Source: Catenuloplanes niger
Lineage (GTDB): Bacteria > Actinomycetota > Actinomycetes > Mycobacteriales > Micromonosporaceae
Length of the DNA: 64,000 nt
Direction of reading: 5' to 3'
Assembly: GCF_031458255.1 (NCBI RefSeq)
Contig: NZ_JAVDYC010000001.1
Location: 682,001-746,000 of the forward strand
Position numbers and translations under genes: made by a program
The notes under the pieces: generated by a model
The model's database searches: none
The model's input: the letters and a program-made list of their open reading frames with translations, nothing else
Told to the model about the DNA's origin: nothing
In this document: positions 1 to 7,706 of the stretch, piece by piece
Position numbering within the stretch: the stretch's first letter is position 1
How the letters are laid out: every line of letters begins with the position of its first letter

Positions 1-2969
1 TTCAGGAAGCCGAAGAACTGCGTGGCCGCGTTGCCGACGATCCGGTTATGGATGCCCTTCGGAGCCTGGGTGGCGAACATCAGCCCCAGTCCGTACTTGC
101 GCGCCTGACTCGCCAGCGCCAGCGTGCTCTCGGTACAGGCGGTCACCACGCCCGACGGTGCGAACGTCTGCGCCTCGTCCATCACGAAAAGGCCGCCGAG
201 CGGCCGGTCACCCGCCGGATGCTGCTTGATCCAGGCGAACAGCGCCATCTGCAACTGGTTGACGAAACTCTGTCGCATCTCGTCCGTCGGAAGGCCGATC
301 AGGCTGATCACCGACACCCTGGCTCGCTTGCCGGGCGGTGGCGTCAACAACACGCCCGGATCGAGCGGGGTGCCGTCGCCGCCGAACAACGGATCGTTGA
401 CCATGGCCGCGCGAAGCGTCTCCGCCATGTCCGCAGCCAGTTCACCCGCCTTACCGAGCGACGTCACGTCGTCCGGAAGATCGGACATCAGGTCGACGAA
501 GTCGCTCAGAGTGCCGTGGTCCGTCCGATGCCCGAAGTAGTCGAGCGCCTGGCGCAGCACGGCTCTGCCGCGGTCTGCCTTCGCGGTGTTCGCCGCCATC
601 CGGGCTCGGGGCGCGAGCGCGGCGACCCCCGCGTCCAGTGCAAGCGCAAACTCGTCCGGTTCGTCGCGTACCGCCGCGAAGTCGGGCAACGGTTGCAGGC
701 TCAGCGGACGGCCGGCACCTCGGCGGGGGGTCCAGATCACCACGTCCGTGTTCGCGAGGTAGTCCCGGGCCCGGGCGGGATCGCCCTCCCGCCACGTGTC
801 GGGCGGATCGGGCCACGGATCACCGAGACGGGCCAGGTCATTGTTCGGATCCAATGCGATGACCGAGACCCCGTGCAGCGCGCACTCCTCCACCAGCCGG
901 CGGATCAGCACGGTCTTCCCCGAGCCGGAGCCCGCGAAGATGACCGCATGCTTTCGGAGCGACTCCAATGGCACCCGCACGCTCGCCCCCGTCTGTTCCT
1001 CCGTGCCGAGAAGCAGGTCAGGGATGTGATCTACCGGGGTCTCCTGCCGGGGAACCGAGGGCGCCGCGGATGGGGACGACCCGGTGGAAACCCGTGCCGG
1101 ACCACCCGAGGGGGACGGAGGATCCGGGTGCGAGACGTCGCCGCCGGGTGGCGGGCCGAAGACCATCCGGAACAATGCGGTCCGTCCGGCAGGGCGACGG
1201 GCCAGCAGGAAGTCGGGTAGTTCCGGATCGTCCTCGCTCAACAGCTCGGCGAGGGCCGCAAAAGTACGAAGATCTTCCTCCCTGATCTTCGTGATCACCC
1301 CGCCGAGGTCCAGGAACTGCTGCCTCACCCGCTGGCTGACCGGTCCTCTCGGCCAGGCCTCGTTCCGGATCAGGTAAGCGCGCCGACGGTCGACCGACGG
1401 GTTCAACCCGGCGAAACCCACCAGCCTTGCCACGCGTGCCTGCACCGCGCGTGCGTTGGTATGGGACAGAGCGCGGAACGACCAGATCGTCTGGTCCTCG
1501 GTCTCCTCGTTCAGCGTCTCCCTGAGCCAGGAGTGCACCGACGGGTTGCCTTCACCGCCCGGAAGCACCCGGTAGCGGGCCTGACGATCACCCTGCTCGA
1601 CCTTCCATGCCTGCAGCCCGGCTTCGAGGAGCCGGGACATCTCGCGGTCCTCGGTCTTCGCGGCGAGTGCCCCGTCGACCTGGGCGGCATCGCGCAGTTC
1701 CGCGAACCTGGCGTCGAACCGCGCCAGCCTCTCCCCCGATACCGGTTGGCGGGGCTCCGCGTAGGCCTGGGGCGGCTTCGTCAGGTCGATATCGGAAAGG
1801 ATCTCGCCACGGGCCAGACAGCGCCGGACGAAATCGTCGGCGCGTTCCATCAGCTGACGGGGTGTGAGGCTACCGGCCACGTCGAACGCATGATCCGGGA
1901 TCGGCCAGGTCGGATACGGAGGAGAAAACTCGGCCGTGCCGAACAGCGGCGCGAAGCGGACCTCGATCAGCTGCTTCGCGATCTCCTTGGACGGGAGCCG
2001 GCTCAACCGCGTCTCGTGCCTGAACCGGCCCGGCACCGACGGAGGTGCGTATTCGTTGATCAGACCCCATGAACTGGGCAGGCAGGCGACCACGATGACC
2101 GTACGACGTAGTTTCTCGCGCAGGTCCATCAGGCCGTAGCCGATGTCTTCGGCGAGCGTGACGAGCTCCGGCGAGGCACCGGAATCGGCCGCCGCCCCGG
2201 TCTCGGATCGCACATGCGCGAAGATGGGATCGATCTGGTCGACTGCCAGCATCGTCGGGCCGGTCCAGGCCAGCAGCCGGGAGATGCCTGCGCCGACCTC
2301 GGCCGGCTCGTCCACCCGGCCGGGAAGCCCCCAGGGACGAAGCTCTTCCCTCTCGATGTCGGGGAGCGACAGCAGCCACGCCTCTCCGAGGTCGCTGATG
2401 GTGTCATCGGACGACGCCAGCAGCACGAGCGCGCGGATGACACGTCGACACTCCTGCCCGAGATCGGGGTCCTTCGCACGCACGGCAGCGACGAACGTGT
2501 CGAGCACCTCCGGCGTCAGGAGACCCTCTCCGCGCACCGCATGCCGAACCGCGATGGGCACACCCGCGCGGTCACCGAGCCGGTCGAGCAGGATCGAGAG
2601 TTGCGAGTACCGATACGAGCCGGAACGGCGCAGTCCGCGCAGGAAGGTGTGCACGGTGCTGGTCCAGAACGATCGACCTTCGGCGATTCCCATCAGAAAG
2701 AAGTAGCCGCCCCGCTTCTGCACGCGTTCCCGCGCCCAGCGGAGGAGATGAGTCTTTCCCGCACCGTGTTGCCCCTCGATCACCAAGCCGACCGGGCTCC
2801 CCCCGGTGCTGCCGTCGGCGTTCTCGAACGCACGCAGCAGAGCCGCCCCGGCCTCTCCGTTGAGACCGTCCAGGTGGATGTCGAGCGCCGTCCAGACGTC
2901 TTCGGGAGTCGGTGCCCAGTCCAGCCGCCGCAACTCGCTGAGGGCACGACGTTGCCGCTGGTCGATCAC
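1..2969 (-). CDS. Double P-loop ATPase: N-terminal AAA-like domain plus C-terminal HerA/FtsK-like (DUF87) domain; C-terminus outside the window
   Basis: One uninterrupted minus-strand frame gives 989 visible residues and runs off the left edge. The N-terminal half has a Walker A GQHGAGKT (residues 66-73) and a Walker B-like LAVDQIDP (D244). The second half has Walker A GSGSGKT (680-686) and Walker B FVMDEAQ (D931, E932), followed by FATQAPKGIHNRIVGN, the sensor region typical of HerA-type helicase central domains. The GTG start overlaps the stop of the upstream winged-helix gene in a GTGA, so the two are probably co-translated. HerA-type ATPases form hexameric DNA pumps in end resection, conjugation and several phage-defence systems; a fused AAA-like domain on the N-terminal side is less usual. 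Role in DNA processing or defence is inference; no nuclease domain is visible here and the next gene is outside the window. Confidence 0.85.
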   Translation of the reverse strand, partial: MIDQRQRRALSELRRLDWAPTPEDVWTALDIHLDGLNGEAGAALLRAFENADGSTGGSPVGLVIEGQHGAGKTHLLRWARERVQKRGGYFFLMGIAEGRSFWTSTVHTFLRGLRRSGSYRYSQLSILLDRLGDRAGVPIAVRHAVRGEGLLTPEVLDTFVAAVRAKDPDLGQECRRVIRALVLLASSDDTISDLGEAWLLSLPDIEREELRPWGLPGRVDEPAEVGAGISRLLAWTGPTMLAVDQIDPIFAHVRSETGAAADSGASPELVTLAEDIGYGLMDLREKLRRTVIVVACLPSSWGLINEYAPPSVPGRFRHETRLSRLPSKEIAKQLIEVRFAPLFGTAEFSPPYPTWPIPDHAFDVAGSLTPRQLMERADDFVRRCLARGEILSDIDLTKPPQAYAEPRQPVSGERLARFDARFAELRDAAQVDGALAAKTEDREMSRLLEAGLQAWKVEQGDRQARYRVLPGGEGNPSVHSWLRETLNEETEDQTIWSFRALSHTNARAVQARVARLVGFAGLNPSVDRRRAYLIRNEAWPRGPVSQRVRQQFLDLGGVITKIREEDLRTFAALAELLSEDDPELPDFLLARRPAGRTALFRMVFGPPPGGDVSHPDPPSPSGGPARVSTGSSPSAAPSVPRQETPVDHIPDLLLGTEEQTGASVRVPLESLRKHAVIFAGSGSGKTVLIRRLVEECALHGVSVIALDPNNDLARLGDPWPDPPDTWREGDPARARDYLANTDVVIWTPRRGAGRPLSLQPLPDFAAVRDEPDEFALALDAGVAALAPRARMAANTAKADRGRAVLRQALDYFGHRTDHGTLSDFVDLMSDLPDDVTSLGKAGELAADMAETLRAAMVNDPLFGGDGTPLDPGVLLTPPPGKRARVSVISLIGLPTDEMRQSFVNQLQMALFAWIKQHPAGDRPLGGLFVMDEAQTFAPSGVVTACTESTLALASQARKYGLGLMFATQAPKGIHNRIVGNAATQFFGFL

Positions 2970-3610
2970 GACGGGCCGATCGAGATGAGATGCTTGTCCT
3001 CTCCGCCGATGGAGATCGCCGCGCTGCGTGCGTCCTGGGTGAGGCCCGCACGGTTGGGATCCGGGTCGAGCTGGATCTCACGCCGTCGGTCCATCTCGAC
3101 CAGCACCTCGTCGAGCTCGGTGCGGGGCACGTCAGCCAACCGGTCACGCAGCAGCGGAAGCCGGACCACGCTGCCGGGAGGGTCGGCGAGATCCCGGTAG
3201 GCGGCCCGCACCTGCTCCTCGATCGGCGGCGGAGCCGGCTGCGTGCCGTCCGGCCCGGGATCGGCGTCCACGTACAGGTCCGCGATCTTGGCGCCGGTGC
3301 GTTCCAACAGGAGTGCAACATGACGAAGAGTCGCGTAGTGCAGCCGCCACGCCCCATTCAGGTTCTCCGGCGGCGGAGACGTGAACTCCTCCCGAGCACG
3401 GGCCCAGCCCTTGTCCGTGAGCTCGATGAAGATGCGGCCGCGGACCCCCTTCTCCCACGTGATCAGCTTTTCGTTCGCCAACTCGGTTCGGGTAGCTCTG
3501 TCGATTTCCACGCGGTAGCCCGCTCTGAGATCTGGATTGGATGTCTTCGTCACCGACACCATCAGTGCAAGCAGGGCCTGGCGGGCCGACGTACCGAGGG
3601 CAGCTGTCAT
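2966..3610 (-). CDS. Tandem winged-helix protein coupled to the HerA-like ATPase
   Basis: 214 residues. The ATG at 3610 is preceded by GGAG about 9 nt upstream; the frame stays open to 3757 but that extension looks atypical. Residues about 5-70 look like a winged helix (LANEKLITWEKG, then a strand pair GRIFIELTDKG as wing). A second winged-helix-like region spans about 120-214 (LRDRLADVPRTELDEVLVEM, ending HLISIG). No enzymatic motif is visible. Its TGA stop overlaps the GTG of the ATPase gene, so the two likely work as a unit, with this protein perhaps recruiting the ATPase to DNA (inference). I do not recognise a named family. Confidence 0.75.
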   Translation of the reverse strand: MTAALGTSARQALLALMVSVTKTSNPDLRAGYRVEIDRATRTELANEKLITWEKGVRGRIFIELTDKGWARAREEFTSPPPENLNGAWRLHYATLRHVALLLERTGAKIADLYVDADPGPDGTQPAPPPIEEQVRAAYRDLADPPGSVVRLPLLRDRLADVPRTELDEVLVEMDRRREIQLDPDPNRAGLTQDARSAAISIGGEDKHLISIGPS

Positions 3611-3793
3611 GGCGCAGTCTCCGGGTTGGGAACACGACGCCGTCGCGCCGTTAAGGAGCATCTTGGCGGTTTCCAGGGCACGTGGGAAGCCACCCACCTC
3701 GCGTCGCCGCATCACCCCTGTCCGGTATCCGATATCAACGAGATCAACCAGCGCCATTGACGTCGGACATCATCACAATGATGTAGACGAGGA

Positions 3794-3819
3794 CGGAAAT
3801 TCCATTTGCGGGATTTCCG
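3794..3819. other. Hairpin in the 366-nt divergent intergenic region 3611-3976
   Basis: Arms CGGAAATTCC and GGGATTTCCG pair over 10 bp with one G-T wobble around the loop ATTTGC. A second small inverted repeat, CATCAT-CACA-ATGATG, lies at about 3766-3781. The region separates the winged-helix/ATPase unit (minus) from the FN3 protein gene (plus) and should hold both promoters. I see no gene in it. The hairpin could be an operator or leader structure. Confidence 0.4.
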
Positions 3820-3976
3820 CCTTACCTCTTCGCGCATCCGCCTTCGACTCTTGACTCAGGCTCGGCCGGGGGCGGCGAATCGTGGCGACGCGGACGAGGA
3901 CAGCCACCGTCACTGCGCATGTGCCGGGCGGCGCGGCCGACTCAAAACTCGTCTGATCTGGCATATTTTGTCGGGC

Positions 3977-5317
3977 ATGATCCTGAGATTTGCGCTGGTG
4001 GCGGGCTTTGCCGCCGCCACCGCGAGCGCGACAGCACCACAGCCCAGCGCATCCGCCGACGCGGCCGTGAAACCGCCCACCGCCACGGCACGTGCCGTCG
4101 TCGTGGAGCCGGTGGCGAGCACGACCGACACGCCCGCCGCGGCGGGACCGCCGGCCGCGCAGGTGGCGGGGATGACGGGTGGGCGGGTGCCGGATCCGCC
4201 GGTGGACGTGGTGGCGGTGGCGGGTGTGGCGTCGATCCGGGTGAGCTGGCAGAACCCGCCGGTCGAGACCGGGGTGTCGCACTATGTGGCGCGGGCGGAG
4301 CCGGGTGGTGGGACGTGCGGCACGCTGGACTGGCGGACGTTCGGGTGCGTGCTCGGCGTGCGGGCCGGGGCGTCCTATCGGGTCGGTGCGCGGTCGAACG
4401 GGACGAGTGCGCCCGCCTACGCGCCGGGCCGGGTGACTCCGCGCGCGCCGCGAGCTCCGGGTCGCGTACCGGCGGCGGCTTTGGATCTTGAAGTGCGGCG
4501 GGACGGTGGGCGGACCGAGGTCGGTGCGGACGGATTCCTGCCGCACTCGTCGGTGGCGCTGGCCGGTTATCGCGCGGACGGTTGGCGGGCGAGGTGGGCG
4601 GCGGCGCCGATGCCGGCGGCGGACGCGGACGGGCGGCTGACCGCGGTGGTGAGGCCGCCGGACGGGGTGGTCACGATGCTCGCGCACGGGGCCGATCCGG
4701 CCGGGGAGCCGCGCACGCTGACCGCGACGGTGCCCGGGAACCCCGGTGGCGGCGGTGGCCCGGCGGGCACCGGCGAGGGCCTGGCGGGCACCGGCGGGCG
4801 GGTGACGGTGCCGCTGGTGACCGGCCTGGCGCTGATCGCCCTCGGCACACTGGCGCTCGCCGTCACCAGCGGTGGCCGGACCCGCACCGGCAACGCGACC
4901 GGCCGGGACGACGCGACCCGCTCGGGAGCGGCAACCCACGCGGGAACGGCAACCCACGCGGGAACAGCGACCCACGCGGGAACAGCGACCCACGCGGGAA
5001 CAGCGACCCACGCGGGAGCAGCAACCGACGCGGGCGAACCGGCCCACGAGGGAGCAGCAACCGATGCGGGTGAACCGGCCCTCGCGGGAACAGCAGCTGA
5101 TGCGGGAACAGCGACCCACGCGGGCGATGCGGCCCGCGAGGGGGAAGCGGCCGCGGACGAGAAGGGCCACGCCGGCGAAGCGGCCCGCGCCGGAGAGGCG
5201 GCCGCGAAGGACCGGGTCCCGGCGGGGGAAGCGGCCCGCACGCGCGACGAGGCGCGCGCGGAGAGCGAAAGGCGGGCGGAGAGCGAAAGGCGGGCGGACG
5301 CCGACCGCGGCGCTTGA
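3977..5317 (+). CDS. Secreted FN3-domain protein with LAGTG sortase-like signal and long repeat tail
   Basis: 446 residues from the ATG at 3977; the open frame upstream is not protein-like. A signal peptide (MILRFALVAGFAAATASA) is followed by an FN3-like domain at about 65-155 (SIRVSWQNPPVETGVSHYVA; two Cys). LAGTG at 269-273 precedes a hydrophobic stretch (VPLVTGLALIALGTLALAV) and the basic residues RTR. This is the layout of an actinobacterial LAxTG cell-wall sorting signal for a class E sortase. Unlike normal substrates it does not end there: about 145 more residues follow, with THAGTA hexapeptide repeats then a charged Glu/Arg/Ala tail. It may be sortase-anchored with the tail released, or simply a single-pass membrane protein with a repeat cytoplasmic tail. 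No sortase gene lies in the window. Confidence 0.75.
   Translation: MILRFALVAGFAAATASATAPQPSASADAAVKPPTATARAVVVEPVASTTDTPAAAGPPAAQVAGMTGGRVPDPPVDVVAVAGVASIRVSWQNPPVETGVSHYVARAEPGGGTCGTLDWRTFGCVLGVRAGASYRVGARSNGTSAPAYAPGRVTPRAPRAPGRVPAAALDLEVRRDGGRTEVGADGFLPHSSVALAGYRADGWRARWAAAPMPAADADGRLTAVVRPPDGVVTMLAHGADPAGEPRTLTATVPGNPGGGGGPAGTGEGLAGTGGRVTVPLVTGLALIALGTLALAVTSGGRTRTGNATGRDDATRSGAATHAGTATHAGTATHAGTATHAGTATHAGAATDAGEPAHEGAATDAGEPALAGTAADAGTATHAGDAAREGEAAADEKGHAGEAARAGEAAAKDRVPAGEAARTRDEARAESERRAESERRADADRGA
4931..5038 (+). repeat. 18-bp in-frame tandem repeat, six units, inside the FN3 protein gene
   Basis: Six abutting units of the form gcgacccacgcgggaaca encode the hexapeptide ATHAGT. 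Degenerate copies continue to about 5140. Near-identical neighbouring units suggest expansion and contraction by slippage or recombination. Confidence 0.9.
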
Positions 5318-5539
5318 CGGATGAGCCGCCGGGACCGGGGCGGTGACGACCGGTTCGGTGAACGCGGGTGCCGCCGCGTGGCCGGCCGCTCACGCGGGAC
5401 GCTTTCGAACCGTCCGGACCGCCGGACATCCGCCGTACGGCCAGTTTCCGCGGGTTCGCCGGTGGCGCGCCGGGTGGCGGGGCTGAGCTGTGGGGGCCGG
5501 GCCGGCGGGTCCGGCGATCATCGGTGACAGGGGGACGAG

Positions 5540-5998
5540 ATGAAGGCCATCGCGGCAATCGCGGCGGGGGTGCTGGCGGGGACGCTGAGCGCGACGGCGG
5601 CGTTGGCGGGGCCGCTGCCGGTGCCGACCGCGACGATCACCAAGCCGGCCGGGCCGCTGACGAAACCGTCGCTGCACGGCGAGCCGGTGCCGATCGCGTT
5701 CGCGGGCAAGGGTGTGCAGGCCGGGAAGACGGTGTCGGGCACGCGGTACCGGTGGACCGCGTACGGCACCGGCGGCGTGAAGAAGGTGCTGTGCACCGGT
5801 AGTTCGGTGCCGCAGCGGGGGCCGATCGACGACAAGATCGCCATCTACCGCAACTGCGCGAGCTTCACCGCGGAGCTCGGCATGCTGTACGGCGACGTCA
5901 CGTCGACGACCTGGACGGTCCGGCTGGAGGTCTTCGGCACGTCCGGCGCGCCCGGCGTGGACAAGGAGAAGGTGAAGCTGGTCTACGTGGCACTCTGA
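5540..5998 (+). CDS. Small secreted protein of unknown function
   Basis: 152 residues with a good ribosome-binding site (agggggacgag) before the ATG. A signal peptide (MKAIAAIAAGVLAGTLSATAALAG) precedes a mature part with two cysteines (VLCTG, RNCASF) that could form a disulfide. The sequence looks like a small beta-rich exported protein. It lies between the FN3/LAGTG gene and the PQQ-propeller gene, all on the plus strand and all exported. The 222 nt before it (5318-5539) hold no gene I can support. Confidence 0.75.
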   Translation: MKAIAAIAAGVLAGTLSATAALAGPLPVPTATITKPAGPLTKPSLHGEPVPIAFAGKGVQAGKTVSGTRYRWTAYGTGGVKKVLCTGSSVPQRGPIDDKIAIYRNCASFTAELGMLYGDVTSTTWTVRLEVFGTSGAPGVDKEKVKLVYVAL

Positions 5999-6087
5999 GG
6001 GTGCAGACATCGAACATGATCGTCATTTAGCCTGTGCGAGGCGGTCCCTTGTGGCGCACGCCACACCGCCGCACGGGGGTGATGGAC

Positions 6088-7659
6088 ATGCGATACCTGC
6101 ACCGTTTCGCCGCGATCGCGGCCTTGGTGCCACTGCTCGCGGTCACCGCGGACCCGGCCGCCGCGGTGCCGCGGGGCTCCGGTGACTGGCCGACCTGGCA
6201 GGGTGACCTGCGCGGCTCCCGGCACAATCCGGATGAGCGGCGGATCACCCCGGCCACCGTGGGCTCGCTGAAGCTGAAGTGGGCGTTCGCGTACCCGGAC
6301 AGCGAGATGCCGGCGAAGAGCCAGCCCGCGGTCGTGGACGGCGTCGTCTACGTCGGCGGGCCGGACGGCGTGTTCTACGCGCTGGACGCGCGGACCGGCG
6401 CGACCCGGTGGACGTTCGCGACGAGCTCGGTCGACCCGGCGGCCGGCGTCGGGTTCGTGCTGGACGGGCCCACGGTGGTGGACGGCCGGGTCTTCTTCGG
6501 TGACAGCCGCGGCTACGTCTACGCGCTCGACGCGCGGACCGGGCGGGTCCGGTGGGCGCGCGACACGGAGACGCACCCGGCCGGCATCCACACCAGTTCG
6601 CCGCTCCACTACGACGGCAAGATCTACATCGGCGCGTCCAGCGGGGAGAACACCGGTGGCGCCGACTATCCGTGCTGCACGTTCCGCGGGCACATCGACG
6701 CGCTGGACGCGCGGACCGGCGCGGTGGTCTGGCGCTACTACACGGTGCCGGAGCCGCGGCGGGTGGGCACCTGGCCGAGCGGCGCGGCCCGGTTCGAGCC
6801 GTCCGGCGCCGGCGTCTGGAGTTCCCCGGTCATCGACCCCAGGACCGGCACGCTGTACGTCGGTACGGGCCAGAACTACACCGGCAGCGCGGGCGACTTC
6901 GACTCGCTGTTGGCGCTGGACGCGCGGACCGGTGCGGCGCGGTGGAAGCAGCAGGTGACGGACGCGGACACCTGGCGGGCGCTGTGCAACGAACCGGACG
7001 CTGCCGGGTACTGCCCGGGGCTGGCCGACGGCACCGCGCTGGACTACGACATCGGCGCGACGCCGAACCTGTTCCGGGCCGGCGGGCGCACCATGGTCGG
7101 CGTCGGCCAGAAGAGCGGCGTCTACCACGTGTTCGACGCGGCGACCGGCGCGGTGTCCTGGCGGCGGCAGCTGTCCGAGCCGTTCCCGAGCGGCGGCATC
7201 TCCGGCATCCAGTGGGGCAGCAGCTACGACGGGCAGCGGCTGTACGTGGCCACCTGGTTCGCGGATCCGGGCACGCTGTTCGCGCTGAACCCGGCGGACG
7301 GCGCGCTGCTGTGGCAGACGCCGAACCCGGCGGACGGCTGCACCACCGGTGGCTCGGCCGCGTTCCCGGACGTGTGCGCGCTCGCCCACACGCCGGCCGT
7401 GACGACCAGCCCGGGCCTGGTGTACGAGGGCAGCCAGGACGGCAAGATGCGGATCTACTCGGCCCGGACCGGCGAGGTGCGGTGGCAGTTCGACACGGTC
7501 CGCGAGTTCGCCGGGGTGAACGGGCTGACCGGCTTCGGCGGCGGCGTCTCCGGCAACGGCGGTGCCGTGGTGTCGAACGGCATGGTCTACGTGCAGGTCG
7601 GCTACTACCCGACGTACGCCAGCCCGCATGGGCACGTATTGCTGGCATTCGGGTTGTAA
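6088..7659 (+). CDS. Secreted PQQ-type beta-propeller protein (polyvinyl-alcohol-dehydrogenase-like)
   Basis: 523 residues from the ATG at 6088, which has GGGGG at a proper distance; the ATG at 6082 is too close to it. A signal peptide (HRFAAIAALVPLLAVTADPAAA) leads into repeated propeller blades, seen as recurring YALDARTG, VYALDARTGRVRW, LLALDARTGAARW and HVFDAATGAVSW. The opening WPTWQGDLRGSRHNP and the paired Cys (CCTF) match PQQ-binding-like propellers annotated as BamB-like or polyvinyl-alcohol-dehydrogenase-like. There is no cytochrome c CxxCH motif, so any electron transfer would need a partner. Extracellular oxidoreductase or a scaffold propeller; substrate unknown. Confidence 0.8.
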   Translation: MRYLHRFAAIAALVPLLAVTADPAAAVPRGSGDWPTWQGDLRGSRHNPDERRITPATVGSLKLKWAFAYPDSEMPAKSQPAVVDGVVYVGGPDGVFYALDARTGATRWTFATSSVDPAAGVGFVLDGPTVVDGRVFFGDSRGYVYALDARTGRVRWARDTETHPAGIHTSSPLHYDGKIYIGASSGENTGGADYPCCTFRGHIDALDARTGAVVWRYYTVPEPRRVGTWPSGAARFEPSGAGVWSSPVIDPRTGTLYVGTGQNYTGSAGDFDSLLALDARTGAARWKQQVTDADTWRALCNEPDAAGYCPGLADGTALDYDIGATPNLFRAGGRTMVGVGQKSGVYHVFDAATGAVSWRRQLSEPFPSGGISGIQWGSSYDGQRLYVATWFADPGTLFALNPADGALLWQTPNPADGCTTGGSAAFPDVCALAHTPAVTTSPGLVYEGSQDGKMRIYSARTGEVRWQFDTVREFAGVNGLTGFGGGVSGNGGAVVSNGMVYVQVGYYPTYASPHGHVLLAFGL

Positions 7660-7706
7660 GTCGGATTCCCCGGTGCCGGCAACCCGGACGACCGACAATC
7701 GACCGG

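Noticed and set aside
3608-3757. Longer N-terminus for the winged-helix protein (start at 3757)
   Set aside because: The ATG at 3610 has the better RBS and begins directly at the winged-helix domain.
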